Positions 7,223 to 11,992 of a stretch of DNA of 11,992 nt are shown here, piece after piece. Each line of letters starts with the position of its first letter. The stretch's first letter is position 1. Below the pieces are notes generated by a model. It was not told the DNA's origin. It saw nothing but the letters and a program-made list of their open reading frames with translations, and did no database searches. The translations under genes were made by a program, and so were the position numbers. Location: positions 1 to 11,992 of the forward strand of contig LT642716.1 in NCBI GenBank assembly GCA_900128585.1. Reading direction: 5' to 3'. The DNA comes from Stramenopiles sp. TOSAG23-3. Taxonomy: Eukaryota; Sar.

Positions 7223-8368
7223 ATGTTTGCCGGATCGCTTGGTGAGGAGCAAGAACGTGCCGCCCAACGGCGCATCCTGGAGCGCAGAAAGCGGGACGAG
7301 GAGCGCCGGCTTCGCGTCTTGAATGCAAAGCAACGTGTCATGGGCGTGGACAGAAATGGGATCGAGGCCCAAATCAGGGAGAAGCAAGCCAGGAATGCTG
7401 CTGAGAAAGCGTCCGATTCGTTGTACAGTAGCACGAACGAAGCCATCCGTAACATTCTAGAAGAGGAACACCTGCGTCTTCAGGAAGAAACCGCGGCCCG
7501 CGAATTTGAGCTCAAGAGCGCCTGGGATATCCAACAGGCGAACAAGAAGCACACCTATTCATACCAGCTAAACGACCCAAACGCATTGAAGAAAGATCTT
7601 CCAGGACGCGTGGGCGACGATGATCCTAGGTGCGGCACATCGAGCCTTCAGCGGTTCCAAGGCGAGGATTTGCAACGAGGGGACCGCATTCGTATGCAAC
7701 AAATGCAGGTCCAAGATTGGACCCAACAAGCATTGGCAAGGAAGCAGCAACAGAATAACCGGGCTGCGGAGGAGAACAGGGCTTACAACGAGTATTTACA
7801 GCAAGTAGACCAGGTGCGTTCAAACTTGGAGACGGCCGAAGCGGAGCACAGGGAACAGCTGAGAATTGAGCTTGTCAGGGAGAATGACGCCCTCCGGGAG
7901 CAGAGACGACTTCGGAATGCGGCCGAGGACGCCGGTCGAAAGAAGTTGGAGGCTGACACCCAAGATTTCTTACGGAACAACCCCATGCTTTGTGAGCGCA
8001 GAGACCAAGGGATGAGTCGATTCCCAGGACGGTACCGACCGGACCACTGGAAAGGCATGACCGTGTCGCAGTTGCAGGAGATCCAATCGATACAAAGGCA
8101 ACAGATTGAGGAAAAAAAGGCCCGTCAAGCGGAAGAGCGTGCGCAGGCTGCCAAGGAAGCAAATTTATCAGATACTATTGTAGACGTACTCCAGCAGCAA
8201 TACGACAGGGAAGCCCAGGCCGCAGCCGAAAGGCGCCTGGCATACAGCCAGGAATTGCTCGTGCAAGCAAGAGAAAAGAAGAGGAGAGACGTGGAGCAAC
8301 GGGAATTGCTTGGCACCAACAAGCTCGGCGATGGGTTTTTCAACCGCTTTGGGGCCAGCTGCCGTTGA
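7223..8368 (+). CDS. RIBC2: RIB43A-like ciliary microtubule inner protein
   Basis: RIB43A proteins line the inside of axonemal doublet microtubules, on the A-tubule near the ribbon/partition protofilaments, and stabilise cilia. This 381-residue protein has the usual length and is almost wholly helical and charged. Landmarks: an Arg/Glu-rich helix with NAKQRVMGVDRNGIEAQIREK (about 34-54), the hallmark NDPNALKKDLPGRVGDDDPR (117-136) followed by SLQRFQGEDL (141-150), RPDHWKGMT (272-280), and a C-terminal LLGTNKLGDGFFNRFGASCR (362-381) typical of the family. An in-frame TAA at 7208-7210 lies just before the ATG, which has A at -3, so the start is secure. Single exon. It implies that the organism builds motile cilia at some life stage. 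The symbol is by similarity; RIBC1 and RIBC2 are animal paralogues and this may be their single protist counterpart. Confidence 0.95.
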   Translation: MFAGSLGEEQERAAQRRILERRKRDEERRLRVLNAKQRVMGVDRNGIEAQIREKQARNAAEKASDSLYSSTNEAIRNILEEEHLRLQEETAAREFELKSAWDIQQANKKHTYSYQLNDPNALKKDLPGRVGDDDPRCGTSSLQRFQGEDLQRGDRIRMQQMQVQDWTQQALARKQQQNNRAAEENRAYNEYLQQVDQVRSNLETAEAEHREQLRIELVRENDALREQRRLRNAAEDAGRKKLEADTQDFLRNNPMLCERRDQGMSRFPGRYRPDHWKGMTVSQLQEIQSIQRQQIEEKKARQAEERAQAAKEANLSDTIVDVLQQQYDREAQAAAERRLAYSQELLVQAREKKRRDVEQRELLGTNKLGDGFFNRFGASCR

Positions 8369-8534
8369 TGGGATGCCGATTATCATAAGTTTGCGTTGTA
8401 GAACGACAATAATTCCCACAAACAGCACATATCCTTAATAATATGATGAAAGGGACATACCTAACTTGGCTTATTTCGCGTACGAGGAGCTCATGAACCA
8501 ACGTCAATTTTACTTAGTATAAAATAATTTATCC

Positions 8535-8818
8535 GACTTTAAGTGATAACAGCCAATTTTGGGTTTTTAAGTGATATGAATTTTAGCAGTTTCAAAACTA
8601 GATCAGTTCTACAATTGGGATAATCTTGAGAGTCTTCAAACATACAATATATGATATTATCATTAGTTTTTAAAAAAAATAATTTATCATTACTTAAATA
8701 TAATTTGTTTTTCATTATACTTAAAATAACAGACAATTTTTTGTTTTTATTATTCCAATAATGTGTATAGAAAAAAAACCATATTTTACTTAAATAACAG
8801 CCAATTTTCTTGTTTTAT
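8535..8818. repeat. Diverged ~28-bp repeats, core ACTTAAATAACAGCCAATTTT
   Basis: Related copies occur at 8535-8570 (TTTAAGTGATAACAGCCAAT followed by T-rich DNA), 8718-8750 (ACTTAAAATAACAGACAATT) and 8787-8818 (ACTTAAATAACAGCCAATTT). Weaker ones begin at 8567 and 8691. Neighbouring starts 8539/8567 and 8691/8718 are 27-28 bases apart, which suggests an old tandem array partly interrupted by other AT-rich sequence. Confidence 0.6.
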
Positions 8819-8875
8819 ATAAAGCATTACTCGTATTAGCTACGGTGTAATAATATTATAAAAAAATAAATTTTT

Positions 8876-8957
8876 CGTTCCCTTCTTTCCTTTTCCCTTC
8901 TTTACCTTTACCTTTACCTTTTACCTTTACCTTTACCTTTCTCCCTTTCTTTCTTTA
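8876..8957 (+). repeat. Polypyrimidine tract with (TTTACC)6
   Basis: A run of C and T with few purines. At 8901-8937 it contains six units of TTTACC, one of them lengthened to TTTTACC, flanked by CCTTCTTTCC-like sequence. The complementary strand reads GGTAAA. It resembles no canonical telomere repeat I know and is interpreted as an interstitial microsatellite about 190 bp upstream of the next gene. Confidence 0.85.
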
Positions 8958-9103
8958 CAAATTACAATTTAAGTTTATCCACGGAGAATATCTTTTATTG
9001 TATGATTAAAGTACTGGAAATAATTAATTCAGATCAATTTAAACCCACTTGTTTTCGGCAGTTGGAATTACAGAAGAACGTTTAGGGCAGCCCAAATGTG
9101 GAA

Positions 9104-9140
9104 GTAAGTTAACGGCAGTAGAAAAACCGATTTCATCCAG
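9104..9140 (+). other. Possible 37-nt intron in the 5' leader
   Basis: The segment begins GTAAGT and ends TTTCATCCAG, close to textbook donor and acceptor sites, and finishes three bases before the next ATG. Removing it does not join that ATG to an upstream open frame: TAG at 9083-9085 is then in frame, and the ATG at 9096 would read into TGA. If real, it is a leader intron only. Such a length is short but known in some protists. Confidence 0.25.
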
Positions 9141-9143
9141 GCA

Positions 9144-10058
9144 ATGAGTGCGTTACGCGAGGGAGTGCAAGGCTTTAAGTTTATGAAGTGCGGCACATTC
9201 GAGGAATTGCTGCGACACGTTAGCGGAAAAGGATCGGTAGAGTTAAAACAAATGTACATGGAGCATGTCTCAGAAAAAGACAAAATGTTTTGGCTAAAGC
9301 ATCTGCTTTCTCCGTTATCTCATACATTCGACGATGAGAATTTATGCAAGGGTATGAAAAAGGAACTTCAGTTGCGGTTCGGTTGCTACCGTAGTAAGCA
9401 CGGCAAGACACTTGGCAGAAACCTTCGGGAATGCTTCAAGGACCCGGATTTTATTGGCTTCATGTGGGCGCAGACGCTTCCCCAAGCGAAGAAAGATGAC
9501 GGGGAATGTTTGGTGACGCTCTTGAAAGATGCACCAATCCAGCCTTTTTTTCCGTCCGCGCACAGAATTCTACTGACAGCGAATAAACTCATTCGTTTGG
9601 AAGTAACGGAAAAAATATTAAGTATTTGTAACCCTGGCCTGTTTTTGCTGAACGAGGACGGGAGGTGCCGTGCCAGATTCTTTGTCTGCAGAGGTGCAGC
9701 AAACGTTCTTCTTGGACAGCGCTCCGACGATGGCGGTGCAATAAAGTACACGTTTGATGCTCATGAACTCCCCCAAAGTTTGGCCGACCTTGTTTTTAGG
9801 CTGCTCCTCGCCAGTAAGAAGCAGTCAAAAATAATCTCTTCCGCAGTTCAGGACATATCTAGTTGGGAATGGGAAAACGAATGTACCGAACACCAACTAG
9901 AAGTAACGGAGATCCCGCTACATAAGACAGAAGAAGCATGTTGCACAAAGATGTCCAATCAACCAAAGAGGGGCAAAGGAAAAAACCGCTGGAATTCTCT
10001 GCATCACATTGTTGCAAAGAAACCGTCCAATAGAACTATGATAAGTGAAAATGATTGA
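9144..10058 (+). CDS. Unrecognised 304-residue protein with basic C-terminal tail
   Basis: I do not recognise this family. The frame is open for 304 codons from ATG 9144, with an in-frame TAA at 9105-9107 upstream. A second Met at residue 14 is an alternative start. Predicted features by eye: amphipathic helices at about 15-60 (TFEELLRHV..., MFWLKHLL), a segment with FKDPDFIGFMWAQTLP (98-113), a mixed helix/strand region at 120-235 (LFLLNEDGRCRARFFVCRG at 166-184), and a polar tail with a basic cluster PKRGKGKNR (274-282) that could be a nuclear localisation signal. It has 10 Cys but no CxxC pairs, so a zinc finger is not indicated. There is no signal peptide or membrane segment. Base composition and codon use look like those of the neighbouring genes, supporting real coding. 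It is convergent with the fucosidase-like gene. Confidence 0.75.
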   Translation: MSALREGVQGFKFMKCGTFEELLRHVSGKGSVELKQMYMEHVSEKDKMFWLKHLLSPLSHTFDDENLCKGMKKELQLRFGCYRSKHGKTLGRNLRECFKDPDFIGFMWAQTLPQAKKDDGECLVTLLKDAPIQPFFPSAHRILLTANKLIRLEVTEKILSICNPGLFLLNEDGRCRARFFVCRGAANVLLGQRSDDGGAIKYTFDAHELPQSLADLVFRLLLASKKQSKIISSAVQDISSWEWENECTEHQLEVTEIPLHKTEEACCTKMSNQPKRGKGKNRWNSLHHIVAKKPSNRTMISEND

Positions 10059-10326
10059 AATATCTTTCGTAAATATTTAAAAACAAACACAGCGAATGTG
10101 AATCTGCTCCTTCTGTCCATTAAAGGTTTACTTTCCTTCATGTACTACTTAGCTCTGCTCCTGTGATATATATAAAAATCAATTTACTCTTGTCACTTAG
10201 TCTAGACTATAAACGAAAATGTACTGTAATACTTACGTAATTACAAATGTAAAAATATACCGCAATATACAAAATAACAAATATAATTTATTCACCCACA
10301 AGGTAGTGCACGCCACGCCGTTTCAA
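10059..10326. other. Convergent 3' spacer
   Basis: This 268-bp AT-rich spacer lies between two genes that face each other, so it must hold both transcript ends. On the minus strand AATAAA is present at 10287-10292, about 35 bases after the stop of the fucosidase-like gene, a fitting position for a polyadenylation signal. For the plus-strand gene no AATAAA is obvious. No gene is seen. Confidence 0.6.
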
Positions 10327-11748
10327 CTAGGCTATTTGGCATGGGTAAAAAGCTTGAAAGGCAAGCATGTAGGGATTACCAACGGAGGCCAGCAGGGTTA
10401 AGCGTAGTGCGGTCACATCATCTATTTGGTCGGAAACTAAATCAATCTTTTTGTGCCCTACAGACCGGCCCTCTGAAAATGGAAGCCATTTGTCGCTTGA
10501 TGCAGATTTTGCTTCCACTTGGTACTCGCGAATCCTTTGACCGTAGCTAATGTCTTCTTGGATCAAAACTCGATCGACCGCGGATGGTTTCTTCAACAAG
10601 ATTGTGAACGTAGTGTCGTGCCCGCCCTTCGTCCTGCTTATGTTTGCAGACCCTGCCGGGTTCCCGTAACATGTACGAATCCAATCCCCAAATTCTTTTG
10701 CTCGAGAGACTTGGTCGAGTGGAATCAGACCACTTCGCAACGGCGCAAAACCTAATTCCATGACACAGTTGTTCCCAACCGTGCGATGGTAAGAATTTAT
10801 CATGTCCTCCAAAGTTCTTACACCCATCCCTTTGATTGCAAACCATGTATGGGGAGTCATCAGTACCGTGTCACAACCAGTAGGGACGAAAACCGTACCG
10901 TTTGACTCACCTTGGCGCGAAGAGCCAAGGGACCATATTGGGCCGACAGGCAAGCCTGATTCCGTTCCCACCCATTTGACAGGGTTGTCACTTACCCCAA
11001 ACCCACCAAATGCAGCCGTGTGGGGCAACAACTCTTGGACCAAAGCTTTTAATCGCATCGCCATGGTCGGTGCCCATCCGCCATCAAACCACGTTTCGCT
11101 CAACGCACCGTAGTTCGTCCATAATTCACGAAGTTGTGCCAGGGATATTTGTTCGAACTCGCTCTGCGTGACATTTTGCATGCCAGGCAAAAGCGTAGCA
11201 TTGGTGCCGACCGTCCCACCGGTGTGAACGTTAAGATAAAAGTTATCTTTCAAAGAGTAGTAATAGCCTGGGGAAATGCCGACCTTCATCATTTCTTCCC
11301 GAAATTCTGCAACGACGTCTCGCTGAATAGCACCCGGCGCAAAGACATCATAACCATACGGTTTGTTGGTCCCCGGTATCTTTGCGCTCGTCTTAAACAT
11401 TAGAAAACCGCACCCGTGCTTGGCATTCATCCATGCAATTTTCGCGCCCAGCGACTGAAGGACCAGCGCCCATTGGGTGATGTTCAAGTCAGTCGGTGCA
11501 AGGGTACTTGGGTCGCTTGTTTTTACACCACGATTCCAGTTCTGTGCGTTGCAGCCCGGATCGCCATCATCGTACGCATAAGTGTCCATTTGAAACCCAA
11601 CAGTTGCAATAATCTCCGCTTGTTGATACCGAACTTGAGTTCTTGTAGGCAATGGGATTACCCCAGGCGTCACGACAAGCCCATTTCCCGCGCTCGGCAA
11701 GACGGTAAAGGCCAAGAAGTGCGCGCATACGAAGAAGGACAAAACCAT
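10327..11748 (-). CDS. GH29 alpha-L-fucosidase-like secreted glycoside hydrolase
   Basis: A 473-residue protein of the GH29 fold, whose members release alpha-linked L-fucose from glycans. The start is the ATG at 11746-11748. The same frame continues 44 codons further upstream but has no ATG before a stop at 11899. This ATG opens a hydrophobic signal peptide (1-18, MVLSFFVCAHFLAFTVLP), and five N-glycosylation sequons (Asn 89, 183, 192, 283, 369) fit secretion. Landmarks: LNITQW (88-93), NAKHGCGF (108-115), GYYYSLKDNFY (161-171), nucleophile motif TWFDGGW with Asp222, HTWFAIKG (300-307), a GLIPLDQ segment (340-346), and a beta-rich C-terminal domain (about 364-473, with VLIQEDISYGQRIREYQVEA) like that of plant FUC1 proteins. 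The usual MxxHFG and KHHDGF motifs are altered (FQMDTY, KHGCGF), so fucose binding may differ. Single exon. Confidence 0.85.
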   Translation of the reverse strand: MVLSFFVCAHFLAFTVLPSAGNGLVVTPGVIPLPTRTQVRYQQAEIIATVGFQMDTYAYDDGDPGCNAQNWNRGVKTSDPSTLAPTDLNITQWALVLQSLGAKIAWMNAKHGCGFLMFKTSAKIPGTNKPYGYDVFAPGAIQRDVVAEFREEMMKVGISPGYYYSLKDNFYLNVHTGGTVGTNATLLPGMQNVTQSEFEQISLAQLRELWTNYGALSETWFDGGWAPTMAMRLKALVQELLPHTAAFGGFGVSDNPVKWVGTESGLPVGPIWSLGSSRQGESNGTVFVPTGCDTVLMTPHTWFAIKGMGVRTLEDMINSYHRTVGNNCVMELGFAPLRSGLIPLDQVSRAKEFGDWIRTCYGNPAGSANISRTKGGHDTTFTILLKKPSAVDRVLIQEDISYGQRIREYQVEAKSASSDKWLPFSEGRSVGHKKIDLVSDQIDDVTALRLTLLASVGNPYMLAFQAFYPCQIA

Positions 11749-11992
11749 TACGGTACTGTATAGAGCTGAGCCGTTTTGAAAGCTCTTCACTAATTTTCTC
11801 TGTTCTTGATTAAGCCTTAGAATTCTAAAATTAGTCCACGGTGAACCGGCGTTGAACCAAATAATGAATTGGAGCGCCACATCCGACGGTAATTTTGATT
11901 AAAGTCTGTCTTAAAATATAGTTTTAATTTTTTATAGTAATTTTCTCACTCTTCTTTTTCACTTTTTATATTATTTTAATAGTGCTGTGTAT
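11749..11992 (-). other. Leader and upstream flank of the GH29-like gene
   Basis: This 244-bp stretch lies upstream of the minus-strand start. The outer half (11893-11992) is AT-rich like other spacers here. The inner half (11749-11890) has the balanced composition of the genes and stays open in the downstream frame, though without an in-frame ATG. It may be leader sequence or the 3' end of an unrecognised exon. Confidence 0.4.
11817..11882 (-). other. 21-codon upstream ORF in the GH29-like leader
   Basis: An ATG at 11880-11882 (minus strand) opens a 21-residue frame ending in TAA at 11817-11819, out of frame with and 68 bases before the main ATG. If the transcript begins upstream of it, ribosomes would meet it first and it could lower translation of the enzyme. 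Conservation is unknown. Confidence 0.3.

Larger units (their letters stand above)
8369..9143. other. AT-rich spacer with decayed repeats and a pyrimidine tract
   Basis: This 775-bp stretch holds the RIB43A 3' flank, a set of diverged ~28-bp repeats (8535-8818), a pyrimidine-rich tract with TTTACC hexamers, and the leader of the next gene. A minus-strand frame of about 90 codons (roughly 8539-8810) crosses the repeats but has no ATG near its start and no recognisable domain, so it is not called as a gene. Confidence 0.6.

Noticed and set aside
8539-8736. 65-codon minus-strand frame across the diverged repeats
   Set aside because: Starts on a non-ATG codon, is very AT-rich and overlaps non-coding repeats. 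Kept only as a hint about repeat origin.
1-11992. CRISPR arrays, insertion sequences or integrated virus genes
   Set aside because: No spaced identical repeats, transposase, integrase or viral hallmark proteins are visible in any frame.

Overview
The window comes from a microbial eukaryote that makes cilia or flagella. It carries a DDX11/CHL1-type iron-sulfur helicase and a RIB43A doublet-microtubule protein, both eukaryote-specific, plus an F-box-like protein and a secreted GH29-type glycosidase with N-glycosylation sequons. All six protein genes read as single uninterrupted frames, so the genome is intron-poor, at least here. Genes are of balanced base composition. They are separated by 0.25-1.15 kb of strongly AT-rich DNA full of homopolymers and microsatellites. 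A flagellated alga or heterotrophic stramenopile-like protist would fit, but the sequence alone does not fix the lineage.

Layout from left to right: (1) the 3' portion of a DDX11/CHL1 helicase gene (+), its start lying outside the window; (2) a 691-bp AT-rich spacer with a small GC island, recurring TACCGG motifs and a G-rich run; (3) a haloalkane-dehalogenase-like alpha/beta hydrolase (+) whose nucleophile position is Ser instead of the Asp typical of the family; (4) a 500-bp low-complexity spacer; (5) a 589-residue protein (+) with a degenerate F-box-like N-terminus and a ParB/Srx-like DGHH segment near the C-terminus; (6) a 1.15-kb spacer holding a 0.2-kb (TTTG)n array; (7) RIB43A (+); (8) a 775-bp spacer with decayed ~28-bp repeats and a (TTTACC)n pyrimidine tract; (9) an unrecognised 304-residue basic-tailed protein (+); (10) a short convergent spacer; (11) a GH29 alpha-L-fucosidase-like secreted protein (-), with a short upstream ORF in its leader.

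The genes do not form an evident pathway or operon: genome maintenance, small-molecule hydrolysis, possible ubiquitin ligase adaptor, axoneme structure, unknown, and glycan hydrolysis sit side by side, as is usual for a compact eukaryotic chromosome. The points most worth following are the Asp-to-Ser nucleophile swap in the dehalogenase-like enzyme, the F-box-like/ParB-like combination, the altered fucose-site motifs of the GH29 protein and the unrecognised 304-residue protein.
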